Part shown: one piece after another, positions 36,090-45,702 of the stretch
Position numbering within the stretch: the stretch's first letter is position 1
Layout: every line of letters begins with the position of its first letter
Origin: Roseobacter insulae
GTDB lineage: Bacteria > Pseudomonadota > Alphaproteobacteria > Rhodobacterales > Rhodobacteraceae
DNA: 64,000 nucleotides
Assembly (NCBI RefSeq): GCF_019375555.1
Contig: NZ_JAHXDN010000005.1
Coordinates: 186,001 to 250,000 of the forward strand
Direction of reading: 5' to 3'
Program-made: the position numbers and the translations under genes
Notes under the pieces: model-generated
What the model saw: only the letters and a program-made list of their open reading frames with translations
Told to the model about the DNA's origin: nothing
Databases searched by the model: none

Positions 36090-37177
36090 CGCAGACCGCG
36101 ATCCCCTTTCTGTTCATGCGCGGCGGGTCTTCGCGCGGACCCTATATGCGGCGCGACGACCTGCCCGACGATCCCGAGACGCTGGCACGGGTTCTGGTCG
36201 CGATAATCGGTTCCGGCCATCCGCTGAACATTGACGGCATCGGAGGCGGGGCCGCCGTGACCACGAAGGTCGCCATGCTCTCCGCGTCAGAGGATGACTG
36301 GGCGGATGTCGACTACCTCTTTGCGCAGGTGAGCGTTGAAGACGGCTTGGTCGATTTCAAGCCGACATGTGGCAATATCCTTGTCGGTGTCGGCCCCGCC
36401 GCCATAGAGATGGGGTTGGTCAACCCTAAGACAGACGTGACCGACGTGCGCATCCGCGCGGTGAACACCGGCGCGCGCGTCTTATCCGGCGTACAAACAA
36501 GAAATGATGCTGTGCAGTATGATGGCGAGGCACAGATCGACGGCGTGCCGGGGACAGCTGCCCCCGTCAGCCTGATGTTCCGCGAGGTGGTCGGCGGCAC
36601 AACCGGCGCGATGTTCCCGACCGGCAAGCGGATTGAAGTTATCGACGGTATCGAAGTCACCTGCATGGACGTCGCAATGCCGATGGTCATCGCGCGCGCT
36701 GCCGATTTTGGCCTGACCGGGCACGAGAGCGCATCAGGTCTGGATGACAACCGGGCGTTTTTTGCCCGCATGGAAGCCATCCGGCAAGAGGCTGGCGCTT
36801 TGATGGGTATGGGTGATGTCTCGTCTTCCGTCGCGCCCAAGTTCGGCCTGCTCGCACCCGCAAGAGGCGGGGGCACCGCGGCGGTGCGATACTTCATGCC
36901 CTGGAGTACGCATCCCACGCTTGCGGTCACAGGATCGCAATGCCTGAGCGCCTGCCTGCTGTGTCCCGGCACTGTCGGCGACGGGATTGCCACGGGGCTT
37001 TCCTCTGCGCCCGCCCATTTGACGCTGGAACATCCGATGGGCGTGATTGAGGTGGTTCTCGACTATAGGATCGCAGACAACAGCTTCGACGTAATCTCTG
37101 CGGGGCTCGTGCGGACAGCGCGAAAACTTGCGTCCGGAGACGTATTTGTGCCCCAGGAGATTTGGGCGCGAGATTGA
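36086..37177 (+). CDS. PrpF/GalD-type isomerase (4-oxalomesaconate tautomerase family)
   Basis: 363 aa. PrpF-fold protein (two diaminopimelate-epimerase-like halves). FLFMRGGSSRGPYMRRDDLP is the N-terminal signature with the catalytic-site residues; FKPTCGNILVGVGPAAIEMGLV and VMPMVI-like CMDVAMPMVIARAADFG follow. Family members isomerise double bonds in unsaturated acids (aconitate, methylaconitate, oxalomesaconate). It is coupled to tctAB by an ATGA overlap, so its substrate is probably derived from the imported acid. The specific reaction cannot be read from sequence. Confidence 0.85.
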   Translation: MTQTAIPFLFMRGGSSRGPYMRRDDLPDDPETLARVLVAIIGSGHPLNIDGIGGGAAVTTKVAMLSASEDDWADVDYLFAQVSVEDGLVDFKPTCGNILVGVGPAAIEMGLVNPKTDVTDVRIRAVNTGARVLSGVQTRNDAVQYDGEAQIDGVPGTAAPVSLMFREVVGGTTGAMFPTGKRIEVIDGIEVTCMDVAMPMVIARAADFGLTGHESASGLDDNRAFFARMEAIRQEAGALMGMGDVSSSVAPKFGLLAPARGGGTAAVRYFMPWSTHPTLAVTGSQCLSACLLCPGTVGDGIATGLSSAPAHLTLEHPMGVIEVVLDYRIADNSFDVISAGLVRTARKLASGDVFVPQEIWARD

Positions 37178-37190
37178 CTCGACTGGCAAA

Positions 37191-37210
37191 TTGTATACCT
37201 TGGTATACAG
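37191..37210. promoter_or_regulatory. Probable GntR operator upstream of the 77-aa gene
   Basis: TTGTATACCTTGGTATACAG: an inverted repeat (TGTATACC-tt-GGTATACA) with the FCD-type GntR pattern TTGTAT-N8-ATACA. It shares GCAAATTGTAT with the operator beside the GntR gene at 40097. It ends 18 bases before the ATG of the 77-aa gene, where it could block its promoter. Confidence 0.7.
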
Positions 37211-37228
37211 TCAGAAAGGAAATTCATC

Positions 37229-37462
37229 ATGACGTCTGAAGATTGCCTGATAGTTGCCAAAGCCGAACTCAGAATGGCCCGCCAGTTGATCCTCGACGAA
37301 ATTCGAGACTACCCGACGCCGATCTCGGGCTGTGATGCGCAATATAACCACCTCATCGGGTTGCGCGGCTCCGTCTCCGACGCGCTGTCCGCCCTCGAGG
37401 CACCCCGCTTTGTCGCGACCCCACGCACGCCCGACCCGACCGCCGGCGTCGAAAGCCGGTGA
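37229..37462 (+). CDS. Small protein of unknown function
   Basis: 77 aa, no signal peptide, acidic to neutral, mainly helical (ECLIVAKAELRMARQLILDEIRDYP, then HLIGLRGSVSDALSALEAP). AAAGGA lies upstream of the ATG. A probable GntR operator lies directly before it, and its stop overlaps the GTG start of the dehydrogenase gene (GTGA), so it is a real cistron in a regulated operon. I do not recognise the family. Its size and helical character would fit an accessory subunit or chaperone; that is speculation. Confidence 0.7.
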   Translation: MTSEDCLIVAKAELRMARQLILDEIRDYPTPISGCDAQYNHLIGLRGSVSDALSALEAPRFVATPRTPDPTAGVESR

Positions 37463-38436
37463 AGGTTCACATCCTCGACGACTGGTTTGACACACTGCGC
37501 AATCTGCCGTGCTTTGACCTGCTGGACAACCACAGCGTCACTGTCTGGACGGATCACGAACCCGACCCTCTCCTTCTTGCAGAGCGGGTCAAGGACGCCG
37601 AAGCACTGGTACTTTTCCGCGAACGCACGACGATCGGAGCCGGTCTGCTGTCCCGGCTTCCACATCTGCGGCTCATTTCCCAGCGCAGCGTTTATCCGCA
37701 CGTCGACGTCGCGGCCTGCACCGAAAACCGCGTGCTGCTCTGCTCCAACATGCACTCAGGGTCGCCCTCCTATGCGGCGGCGGAACACACGCTTGCCCTG
37801 ATCCTTGCCAGCTATCGGCAGATCCCCGAACAGGTGGCGTCCATCCGTGCCGGGCGGTGGCAGTCCGGCGTGGGACGTACGCTGCGGGGGCGCACCCTTG
37901 GCCTCTATGGCTACGGACGCATCGGACAAGCGGTCGCCGGATACGCCAAGGCGATCGGTATGAAGGTGCAATGGTGGGCGTCAGATGAGGGTCGCAGACG
38001 CGCGCGCGCAGATGGAGAGCGCGTGGCCGACAGTCGGGACGCGTTCTTCGCGACCTCTGATATCGTCAGCCTGCATGTGCGCCTCAAGCCCGAGACGCGT
38101 GGCCTTGTCACCGCCACCGATCTGGCGCTGATGAAAGACCGTGCGCTTTTTGTGAATACGTCGCGCTCCGGTCTCGTCACTCCCGGTGCGCTGGAAGCCG
38201 AGATTCCGCTCGGACGGATATGCGCGGCTGTGGATGTGTTCGACACAGAGCCCCTGCGCGACACTGCGCACCCGCTCCTGACGCATCCCAACGTGCTGCC
38301 GACACCGCATATCGGCTTTGTCACCGAGGATGAGTTCGACCTTCAGTTCAAAGACATCTTCGAGCAGGTAAACGCTTTTGCGGCGGGGGCGCCGATCCAC
38401 ATGATCAATCCCGAGGTCTGGGCGAAATCAACCTGA
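37459..38436 (+). CDS. D-2-hydroxyacid dehydrogenase family protein
   Basis: 325 aa. NAD(P)-dependent D-isomer-specific 2-hydroxyacid dehydrogenase: nucleotide-binding GLYGYGRIGQAVAGYAKAIGM (about 147-167), catalytic Arg in LHVRLKPETRGLV, Glu in VFDTEPLRDTAHPLL, His in PTPHIGFVTEDE. Starts with GTG overlapping the 77-aa stop. It reduces a 2-oxo acid or oxidises a D-hydroxy acid, presumably in the acid catabolism of this cluster. Its 3' end overlaps the convergent AbrB gene by 32 bases. Confidence 0.88.
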   Translation: MKVHILDDWFDTLRNLPCFDLLDNHSVTVWTDHEPDPLLLAERVKDAEALVLFRERTTIGAGLLSRLPHLRLISQRSVYPHVDVAACTENRVLLCSNMHSGSPSYAAAEHTLALILASYRQIPEQVASIRAGRWQSGVGRTLRGRTLGLYGYGRIGQAVAGYAKAIGMKVQWWASDEGRRRARADGERVADSRDAFFATSDIVSLHVRLKPETRGLVTATDLALMKDRALFVNTSRSGLVTPGALEAEIPLGRICAAVDVFDTEPLRDTAHPLLTHPNVLPTPHIGFVTEDEFDLQFKDIFEQVNAFAAGAPIHMINPEVWAKST

Positions 38437-39430
38437 CGGCAATCGGCGCGCCAAGGATCACGACAAAGATCCGCAAGACGTGGTGCGCGACCACAAAGGC
38501 CACATCCGCCCCGACGATCAGTGCAAGAACAGTCAGTTCCGCCTGACCGCCGGGCGCAAAGGCTAAAAGCGCCTCCATCCCCGGTGCGAGGTCGAGGATC
38601 ACAACGGCCTCGACAACCAGCACGGTCAGCACGATGAGGATCACGCAGAAGCCGACGCTTGCCACCAGATCACGGCTCACCTCGACCATGGTGATCCCTG
38701 AATACTTTGCGCCGATTGTCATACCGATAAAGAATTGCGCGGCCCAGATAGCCTCGGCCGGCGGCCGAAATTGCAAAAGCCCGGTGAGAGTGACGACGGC
38801 CGTCAGGATCAGCGGCCCGAGGATCGAGGCGCCGAAAAGCCCGATGCGCAGCGCAATCCACCACCCCAGCACCGCACATATCACCATGAGGGCCTGCTGG
38901 GGCAGCGGTACAGCCCTCATGGGCACGCCGGGCGGGTTGCTCAGATCCGCCTCCCAGATGCCATTGAGCAGGAACGGAAGGGCCGCGACGATGATCATCA
39001 CCCGCGTGGCATGGATCAGGGACAGGGTGCGTACATTGCCGCCCGCTTCCTCTCCGAAGGCCAGCATGTCCTGCAAACCACCCGGCATTGTCGCATAATA
39101 GGCGGTGGGGAAATCATATTTCCAGACCCGCAGGAAGTAAGGGATACCAACAAGGCCAATGCAGATCACGGTGACCGGGATCAAGAGGAGCGTGGGCCAC
39201 ATCGCAGGAAACGTGGCCAGAACCGGTGGTGTAAGCGTTGCCCCCACCGCAACCCCGAGGATCGTTCGCATCCCGTCATTCAGTTGCTTGATCCCCCTCA
39301 GGCGCACGCCCGCCAATGCCGCGACGAGGCACGCCGCGATGGGGCCGAGCAGCCACGGCAGGGGTATATCGGCCACGTGAAACGCCCCCACGCCGAAAAG
39401 CGCAATCACAACTGTCACAGCAAACGGCAT
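38405..39430 (-). CDS. AbrB family membrane protein
   Basis: 341 aa, about ten membrane helices in two repeats of the AbrB type (PF05145): LPWLLGPIAACLVAALAGVRLRGIKQLNDGMRTILGVAVGATLTPPVL (repeat 1) and PGGQAELTVLALIVGADVAFVVAHHVLRIFVV (repeat 2). The AbrB name and the old ammonia monooxygenase label are misleading; the role is unknown and may be transport. ATG at 39430; a GTG one codon upstream overlaps the GntR stop, so it is coupled to the GntR gene. Confidence 0.75.
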   Translation of the reverse strand: MPFAVTVVIALFGVGAFHVADIPLPWLLGPIAACLVAALAGVRLRGIKQLNDGMRTILGVAVGATLTPPVLATFPAMWPTLLLIPVTVICIGLVGIPYFLRVWKYDFPTAYYATMPGGLQDMLAFGEEAGGNVRTLSLIHATRVMIIVAALPFLLNGIWEADLSNPPGVPMRAVPLPQQALMVICAVLGWWIALRIGLFGASILGPLILTAVVTLTGLLQFRPPAEAIWAAQFFIGMTIGAKYSGITMVEVSRDLVASVGFCVILIVLTVLVVEAVVILDLAPGMEALLAFAPGGQAELTVLALIVGADVAFVVAHHVLRIFVVILGAPIAVRLISPRPRD

Positions 39431-40065
39431 CACGGGGTCAACGCCCTCAGACGCTGGCGTAGCGAAGTTTGCAGATGTGCTTCGGCGGCCGCACCCGCCC
39501 CCTCGATGTCACCCGCGCGGAGGGCATCGAGGATCATCTGATGTTGGCGGACCACCGTATCGACCCGCTCTTCATCGGTGAATGTCGTCGGGCCCAGCAG
39601 CATGAGAGAGTTGTTTAAGGCGCGGGCGGCCTCAAGAAGAAACCGGTTACGGCAGGCCAGGTAGAGCCCCCTGTGAAACTCCTGGTTGATTGCCGCCGCT
39701 CGCGCGGGATTGCCGCGTTCGGTTGCAATCTCCTGGTTGAGGTCGTCAAGCGTGTCGAATTCCGCATCCGTGCCATGACGCGCCGCCAGTTCCGCCGCCG
39801 TTCGCTCCAACACAACCCGCATCTCATAGAGCTCAACGATCTCCGCGTGATCCAGTTGGCGCACAATCGCCCCGATGCGCGGACGATGCTCCACGATCCC
39901 GTCTGCCTCCAGCCGCCTGAGCGCCTCGCGGACCGGCGTGCGCGACAGCTTCAACCTTTCGCCCACATCTTCTTCGCGCAGGCGGTGTCCGGGCGCGTAG
40001 ACGCCGGTTTGTATCGCTGCGATCAGGGCTTCATATGCTGCTTCACCGCTGGATTTCTGGATCAT
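39430..40065 (-). CDS. GntR (FCD subfamily) transcriptional regulator
   Basis: 211 aa. Winged HTH (LREEDVGERLKLSRTPVREALRRLEADGIVEHRPRIGAIVRQL) and FCD domain (about 75-205) with the metal-binding His of NQEFHRGLYLACRN and DAHLQTS-like EAHLQTSLRQRL. Start at 40065 follows GGGAGG. It overlaps the AbrB gene and is divergent from a TcuA-like flavoprotein with a palindrome between, so it is probably autoregulated and represses that gene and the 37.2-kb operon until an organic acid is bound. Confidence 0.9.
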   Translation of the reverse strand: MIQKSSGEAAYEALIAAIQTGVYAPGHRLREEDVGERLKLSRTPVREALRRLEADGIVEHRPRIGAIVRQLDHAEIVELYEMRVVLERTAAELAARHGTDAEFDTLDDLNQEIATERGNPARAAAINQEFHRGLYLACRNRFLLEAARALNNSLMLLGPTTFTDEERVDTVVRQHQMILDALRAGDIEGAGAAAEAHLQTSLRQRLRALTP

Positions 40066-40096
40066 TGCACAGCCTCCCGCAGACTCCTGTTGCAAA

Positions 40097-40116
40097 TTGT
40101 ATCCAATGGGATACAA
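40097..40116. promoter_or_regulatory. Probable GntR operator in the divergent GntR/tcuA promoter
   Basis: TTGTATCCAATGGGATACAA, a perfect inverted repeat of TTGTATCC around AATG. It ends 25 bases before the flavoprotein ATG and 31 bases before the GntR ATG. It matches the operator at 37191 in the TTGTAT-N8-ATACA pattern and in the flanking GCAAA. Confidence 0.75.
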
Positions 40117-40141
40117 AACGTCCAGCCGAAAGGAGATCATG

Positions 40142-41611
40142 ATGCCCGGAAAACAGGTGATTGTTGTTGGATCAGGTAACGCGGCCATGTCCGCGGGGAT
40201 CGCTGCGCTCGAAGCAGGCGCCGACGTTCTCATGCTTGAGAAAGCCGGTCCGGACCTCGCAGGCGGCAACACCAAGTATACGGCAGGTGCCATGCGGATC
40301 GCCTACGAGACGTCGGACGCCCTGTTGCCCCTGCTTGCCAACCGCAACGACCCCCGCCTTCCGCATACGGATTTCGGCACCTACCCGGCACAGAAATTCG
40401 CCGACGATCTTCTGGGTTTTAACGAGGGCCGCCCCCTGTCCCCCGAGCAACGGGTTCTGGTCAGCGCGTCCTACGAAGCCGTAAGGTGGCTGGCAGGTCA
40501 TGGTGTCACTTACGAACCGATCTATTCCCGGCAGAGCTTCGAGAAGGACGGCAGGCATATTTTCTGGGGTGGTCTGACGCTGGCCGCTGAAAACGAAGGT
40601 GTCGGCCTGTTTGATATGGAGCGTAGCGCTTTCGAACACCTTGGCGGGCGCATCCGCTACAGTGCAGGGGTAACCGGACTGTTGACCAAGGGTGACAAGG
40701 TCACCGGCGTACGCGTCGGAGACGAGGCAATTTCAGCCGACGCCATCATCCTCGCCTGTGGGGGGTTTGAAGCAAGCGAGGCCATGCGCGTGGCAAGGAT
40801 GGGCCCGGCCTGGGCCGCCGCGAAAGTGCGCGGCACGCCCCACAACACCGGTGACGGGCTGCACATGGCTTTTGAACTGGGTGCCGCCCAATATGGCAGT
40901 TTCAAAGGATGCCACGCCACCCCGATGGATCTGCATATGAGGGATTTCGGCAATCTCGATCTGCCTCCGAAAGAGCGCAAGAACTATCGCAAGATCTGTT
41001 ACTTTCTCGGTGTGATGCTGAACGCCCGCGGTGAGCGTTTCGTCGATGAAGGCATCAACTTCCGAAACTACACCTACGCTCAATTCGGTCGCGCGGTTCT
41101 GGAACAACCCGGACACATCGCATGGCAGGTCTTCGACGCCAAGGTCACCGATCTGCTCTATGCCGAATACAGCTTTCGCGATGCCAGCTTCGTAGAGGCC
41201 GACACGCTCGAAGATCTGGCACGCAAACTCGATGGCGTAGATACGGCAGCGGCTCTCTCGACCTTGCAAGACTTCAACGCCGCCGTTGATGACGCGCCGC
41301 CCTTCGACCCCACGGTTCTCGACGGAAAGCGCACACACGGCCTTGCGCTCGACAAGACGAACTGGGCCCAGCGGCTGGACACGCCACCTTTCCGCGCTTT
41401 TCCGGTGACCGGCGGCATCACCTTCACATACGGCGGTTTGAAGGTCGATGAGGCGGGCGGTGTTATCAAAGAAGACGGTACCCCGATTGCGGGCCTTTTT
41501 GCCTGCGGCGAACTTGTCGGTGGTGTGTTCTTCGGCGGGTATCCGGGCGGATCGGGACTAACCTCCGGAACCGTATTCGGGCGTCGCGCAGGGCAAGGTG
41601 CAGCGTCTTAG
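40142..41611 (+). CDS. tcuA: FAD-dependent dehydrogenase, tricarballylate dehydrogenase (TcuA)-like
   Basis: 489 aa. N-terminal FAD-binding VIVVGSGNAAMSAGIAALEAGADVLMLEKAG (6-36), then AGGNTKYTAGAMRIAYE, catalytic-type regions FKGCHATPMDL and INFRNYTYAQFGR, and the C-terminal FACGELVGGVFFGGYPGGSGLTSGTVFGRRAG that closes the FAD site. It belongs to the fumarate reductase/succinate dehydrogenase flavoprotein family, closest to TcuA (tricarballylate to cis-aconitate). AAAGGAG lies just before the ATG pair; 40142 is taken as the better-spaced start. The cluster lacks TcuB, so the electron acceptor is not obvious. Confidence 0.8.
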   Translation: MPGKQVIVVGSGNAAMSAGIAALEAGADVLMLEKAGPDLAGGNTKYTAGAMRIAYETSDALLPLLANRNDPRLPHTDFGTYPAQKFADDLLGFNEGRPLSPEQRVLVSASYEAVRWLAGHGVTYEPIYSRQSFEKDGRHIFWGGLTLAAENEGVGLFDMERSAFEHLGGRIRYSAGVTGLLTKGDKVTGVRVGDEAISADAIILACGGFEASEAMRVARMGPAWAAAKVRGTPHNTGDGLHMAFELGAAQYGSFKGCHATPMDLHMRDFGNLDLPPKERKNYRKICYFLGVMLNARGERFVDEGINFRNYTYAQFGRAVLEQPGHIAWQVFDAKVTDLLYAEYSFRDASFVEADTLEDLARKLDGVDTAAALSTLQDFNAAVDDAPPFDPTVLDGKRTHGLALDKTNWAQRLDTPPFRAFPVTGGITFTYGGLKVDEAGGVIKEDGTPIAGLFACGELVGGVFFGGYPGGSGLTSGTVFGRRAGQGAAS

Positions 41612-41921
41612 TGCACGGCCAAAGCGCGGTCTCGACGATTGCCTCGGCTTCTTTGCAACCGGACTTCTGGCCCTTGGTGTAAGGCTTTACACAAGCAGCC
41701 GGTACACCCCATTGGCGGTCGCTCAACCGTGGTCCTCGACACTGCGGCGTGACCGGTGCGAAAAGCGGTCGCTGCCTGAGCACAGTCTCGACCCGCGCGA
41801 AATCACGCTGTTCGGGACATAACCGACCTTGCGAAATGATGATCGAATGTCAGCTTCAGGATTGAAATTGCGCATTCGCCTTGCGATCATTTAGTCGTCC
41901 GGCCTGACCCTGTGTCGGCAA
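41612..41921. other. Gene-free gap after the tcuA-like gene
   Basis: 310 bp between the convergent tcuA-like and dppF-like genes. Short frames (41598-41822 plus) look like read-through and carry no domain. No hairpin terminator was recognised. Confidence 0.4.
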
Positions 41922-42899
41922 TTAGGGGTCTATGTGACAGCTCATCACGTGATCGGGCGACCCAAGTTCTTTCAGCCTGGGCGGCACGGTCTTGCAGATA
42001 TCGCCAATGACACTCTGGCATCTGGGATGAAAGGGGCAGCCGGTTGGCGGATTCACGGGGGACGGCACATCGCCGCGCAGGATGATGGCCTCGTGCGGGG
42101 TATCGACCCTCAGTGGCAGGGCTGCGGATAAGAGCGCCTGTGTATAGGGATGCTGGGGCGCGTCGAACATCTGGTCGGTCGGACCGATCTCCACCAGTTT
42201 GCCCAGATACATCACTGCGATCCTGTCCGCCATGAAGCGCGTTGTGCCCAGATCATGCGCGACCACGACATAACTGCAGCCGACATCCTGCTGAAGATCC
42301 TTGAAGAGGTTCATGATCTGCGACCGGATCGAGACATCGAGCGCCGACACCGGTTCGTCCAGAATGATCAGCTTGGGTTTGGCGATGATCGCACTGGCAA
42401 TGGCGATCCGCTGGCGCTGCCCACCGGAAAACTCATGCGGATAGTATTTTGCCTGCTCAGGCCGCAGGCCCACGGCAATTAATGCCTCGTCCACCCGGCG
42501 TGTAAGTTCCCCCTTGGTCAGATTGTCGTTTATGACAAGGGTTTCGGCCACGATGTCAAAGACCCGCATGCGCGGGCTCAGCGACGCCCATGGGTCCTGA
42601 AAGACCGCCTGAACGTTAGTGCGGAACCTGCGCATCTCGGCCTTGGACATCGTTGCGATATCCTTGCCTTCGATCTCTACCGAGCCGGATGTCGGCTCCA
42701 GCAGGCGCAGCAGCATCCGGGCCAACGTGGTCTTGCCGCAGCCGGATTCACCGACCAGCGCCAGGGTTTGCCCATGCGCCAGACTGAAACTCACATCATC
42801 GACGGCACGCACGATGTGTTCCTGCCGCCCCAGCAGCCCGTGCGGTATCGGAAAATGCTTGGTCAGCCCGGATACATTTAAAATCGATGGAGGGCTCAT
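41922..42899 (-). CDS. dppF: ABC transporter ATP-binding protein (DppF-type)
   Basis: 325 aa. Walker A GESGCGKTT (about 54-62), Q-loop, signature FSGGQRQRIAIASAI, Walker B LIILDEPVSALD, and the oligopeptide-type C-terminal PTGCPFHPRCQSVIGDICKTVPP Cys motif. It is the second ATPase of the peptide/nickel-type transporter dppBCDF in this cluster. It overlaps dppD by 4 bases. Confidence 0.88.
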   Translation of the reverse strand: MSPPSILNVSGLTKHFPIPHGLLGRQEHIVRAVDDVSFSLAHGQTLALVGESGCGKTTLARMLLRLLEPTSGSVEIEGKDIATMSKAEMRRFRTNVQAVFQDPWASLSPRMRVFDIVAETLVINDNLTKGELTRRVDEALIAVGLRPEQAKYYPHEFSGGQRQRIAIASAIIAKPKLIILDEPVSALDVSIRSQIMNLFKDLQQDVGCSYVVVAHDLGTTRFMADRIAVMYLGKLVEIGPTDQMFDAPQHPYTQALLSAALPLRVDTPHEAIILRGDVPSPVNPPTGCPFHPRCQSVIGDICKTVPPRLKELGSPDHVMSCHIDP

Positions 42900-43885
42900 C
42901 TGTCTCGCCCCATGTTCCAGCAGGCGGCCAGATGGGTGTCGGCCCCGCTCAGCCCGGCGTCGTGTTGTGGCACCTGGTGCGTGCAGATGTCCCGCACATA
43001 GGGGCAGCGTGGCGCAAAGCTGCAGCCTTTGCGATCCACGGACAATGCCGGAGGTTGCCCATCGATGGCATAGAGGCGGTCCACCTTTTGATCGACACTG
43101 GGCACGGATTTCAGCAAGGCCTCGGTATAGGGATGGGAGGGCGCGCGGAACACATCCGCAACCGTACCGGATTCCACGATCTTGCCGCCATACATGACCA
43201 CCAGCTTGTGGCAGAGCTTGGCGACAATCCCCAGATCATGGGTGATGAAGATGATGGCGGTGCCGGTCTCTTCCTGAATGTCGCGCAGCAGCTCCAGATA
43301 TTGCAGCTGGATGGTGACATCCAGCGCCGTGGTGGGTTCATCCGCGATGATGACCTTGGGCGCGCCCGCGATCGCAATCGCACCGACCACGCGCTGCTTC
43401 ATACCCCCGCTCATCTGGTGCGGATATGCGTGAACGCGGCGCTCGGCATCGGCAACGTTGACCTGTCTGAGCAAATCGACCACGCGGCCCAGCAGCGATT
43501 TGCGCGGGGTGCCGGGATTATTGATCTGCAACGCCTCGATCACCTGATTTCCAATCGTGAAGACCGGGTTGAGCGAGGTATGGGGATCCTGCAGAATCAT
43601 GCCGATGTCGCGCCCGCGGACCTTGGCGATCTCCTCCTCCGGCAGGCCGACGAGATCGGTTTGGTCCAGCAGGATCTCACCGCTTTCGATCCGTCCGATG
43701 GGTTGCGGCAGGACCTGCATGATCGACAGCGCCGTCATTGACTTGCCGCTGCCGGATTCGCCCACGATGCCCAGAGTTTCGCCAGCGCCCACATCGAAGC
43801 TGACGTCATCGACAACCGGCACAGACCCGGTTGCCAGATCCAGAACAGTGCGAAGATTTTTGACTTGGAGAACGGACGCACCCAT
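42896..43885 (-). CDS. dppD: ABC transporter ATP-binding protein (DppD-type)
   Basis: 329 aa. Walker [16 protein letters not shown], signature [16 protein letters not shown], Walker [17 protein letters not shown] and the C-terminal [20 protein letters not shown] Cys motif. It overlaps dppF and follows dppC by 3 bases. The substrate is a small peptide or a peptide-transporter-class solute such as an oligosaccharide or opine. Confidence 0.88.
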   Translation of the reverse strand: MGASVLQVKNLRTVLDLATGSVPVVDDVSFDVGAGETLGIVGESGSGKSMTALSIMQVLPQPIGRIESGEILLDQTDLVGLPEEEIAKVRGRDIGMILQDPHTSLNPVFTIGNQVIEALQINNPGTPRKSLLGRVVDLLRQVNVADAERRVHAYPHQMSGGMKQRVVGAIAIAGAPKVIIADEPTTALDVTIQLQYLELLRDIQEETGTAIIFITHDLGIVAKLCHKLVVMYGGKIVESGTVADVFRAPSHPYTEALLKSVPSVDQKVDRLYAIDGQPPALSVDRKGCSFAPRCPYVRDICTHQVPQHDAGLSGADTHLAACWNMGRDR

Positions 43886-43888
43886 GGA

Positions 43889-44734
43889 TCACACCTGCCG
43901 CAGTTTCGGGTCGAGCCAGTCGCGTAGGCTGTCGCCCAGCATATTGACTGACAGCACCGTAAGCAGAATGGCCATGCCCGGAAAGAACGAGATCCACCAG
44001 CTCGAGACGATCAACTGGCGGCCATCCGCCACCAGCAGCCCCCAGGCCGGGATCGGGCGCGGAATGCCGATGCCGAGAAAGCTGAGCGTCGCCTCAAGCA
44101 CAATCACGACCCCGATCTGAAGCGTCGCCAGCACGACGATGGTGTTGATGATATTGGGCAGGATGTATTTGCGCAGAATGCGGATGTCCGAGGCCCCGGC
44201 TACGCGGGCGCGCGCGACGAAATCGCGCTCTCTCAAGATCAGGGTTTCGGCCCGTACCTGACGGGCGAAGAACCCCCAGATGACGAAAACGACAACGAGG
44301 ATGACGAGCTGGAAACTCGGCCCCGAAACGGAGGCCAGCGCCAGGGCCAGCAGGATGCTGGGCAGCGCGAAGGTGATATCGACCACCCGCATGATAAGCG
44401 CATCGACCACGCCGCGCACATATCCGGCAATCAGGCCCAGTACCGTACCGACAATGGCCCCCAGGATGATCCCCACAAGCGAGATCACCAGCGCATAGCG
44501 GGCGCCGTGCATGATGCGGCTGAGGATGTCCCGGCCAAGCCGGTCGGTGCCCAGAATGAATTCGGCGGTCCCGCCGAAAAACAGTGGCGGTTGCAGGCGA
44601 TTGCGCAGATAGGCCTTGAACGGGTCATGCGGTGCGATAACATCCGCCAGCAGCGCCGGCATGACAAGCACGAGCATCAGGACAGCGATGGGCAGTATCG
44701 GCAGCCGACCCAGAAATCTTGGTGTATTTGCCAT
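43889..44734 (-). CDS. dppC: ABC transporter permease (DppC-type)
   Basis: 281 aa, about six membrane helices. The EAA motif is [31 protein letters not shown] (about 180-210), and the N-terminal [20 protein letters not shown] with [19 protein letters not shown] is typical of OppC/DppC permeases. The ATG at 44734 is preferred; a TTG at 44752 would overlap the dppB stop. Confidence 0.87.
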   Translation of the reverse strand: MANTPRFLGRLPILPIAVLMLVLVMPALLADVIAPHDPFKAYLRNRLQPPLFFGGTAEFILGTDRLGRDILSRIMHGARYALVISLVGIILGAIVGTVLGLIAGYVRGVVDALIMRVVDITFALPSILLALALASVSGPSFQLVILVVVFVIWGFFARQVRAETLILRERDFVARARVAGASDIRILRKYILPNIINTIVVLATLQIGVVIVLEATLSFLGIGIPRPIPAWGLLVADGRQLIVSSWWISFFPGMAILLTVLSVNMLGDSLRDWLDPKLRQV

Positions 44735-44748
44735 TTGCGCAGCCCCCG

Positions 44749-45669
44749 TCAACTGAAGCGGATGCGGGGATCGACCACCGCGTAAAGGACATCGACAAGG
44801 AAATTTGCCAGAAGGTAGAAGACCGCGAAGAACATCACCACGGACTGCACAACCGGGAAGTCGCGCCCGCGGATGGCGTCGATCGCCAGAAGGCCGGTCC
44901 CCGGCCAGGCAAAGACCGTTTCCACCACCACCGACCCGGTCAGCAGCGATCCCGCCAGAACGCCGAAATAGGTCACCGGCACGATGGCTGCATTGCGAAA
45001 GGCATGCTTCCAGATCACAGAGCGTTCATTGACGCCCTTGACCCGCGCCAGCTTGACGTATTCGGTATCCAGAACCTCCAGCATGGCCGAGCGGGTCAGC
45101 CGGGTCAGGGCCGCGATCTGGAACCAGGCCATCGCGATGGCAGGCAGGATCATGTAAGATAGCCCGCCGTAGCCGGATGTCGGAAACCAGCCCAGCATCA
45201 CGGCAAAGATCCACATCAGGATGATGCCCAGCCAGAAGGCGGGAAAGGACTGCCCCAGAAGCGCGATGACACCAGCCATGCGATCAAAGACCGAGCCGCG
45301 CCAGACCGCGCTGAGCACACCCAGCGGGATCGCCACGACCACGCTGATCAGAACGGCGAGCCCGCCCAGCTTCAGCGTGGCGGGCAGACGCTCCAGCACA
45401 ACTGCGGCGGCCGTGTTGCCCTTCCACTTGGTCGAGTCGCCGAAATCTCCGACAGCCGCGTTTTGCAGGAAGGTCAGATACTGCACGTAATAGGGCCGAT
45501 CCAGCCCCAGATGTTCGGTCAGGGAATCGATCTGCTGTTGCGTCGCATCATCCGGCAAAAGCGCATCGATCGGGCTGCCCGTCAGATGGCTGAGGCTGAA
45601 CACAATAACGGTAATCACAAAGAGAGCGATCAGCATGTGCGACAGTCTTGTGAAAATGAAACGAAGCAT
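44749..45669 (-). CDS. dppB: ABC transporter permease (DppB-type)
   Basis: 306 aa, about six helices. [43 protein letters not shown] (OppB start), and the EAA motif [34 protein letters not shown] (about 195-228). A 10-bp hairpin lies between it and the upstream binding-protein gene. Confidence 0.88.
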   Translation of the reverse strand: MLRFIFTRLSHMLIALFVITVIVFSLSHLTGSPIDALLPDDATQQQIDSLTEHLGLDRPYYVQYLTFLQNAAVGDFGDSTKWKGNTAAAVVLERLPATLKLGGLAVLISVVVAIPLGVLSAVWRGSVFDRMAGVIALLGQSFPAFWLGIILMWIFAVMLGWFPTSGYGGLSYMILPAIAMAWFQIAALTRLTRSAMLEVLDTEYVKLARVKGVNERSVIWKHAFRNAAIVPVTYFGVLAGSLLTGSVVVETVFAWPGTGLLAIDAIRGRDFPVVQSVVMFFAVFYLLANFLVDVLYAVVDPRIRFS

Positions 45670-45702
45670 TCAGCGGGTCCGGGCTCTGGTTCGGTTCTAA
45701 AT

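Noticed and set aside
38405-39433. Ammonia monooxygenase / AbrB transcription factor
   Set aside because: Those names come from mis-transferred annotation; the sequence is a multi-helix membrane protein.
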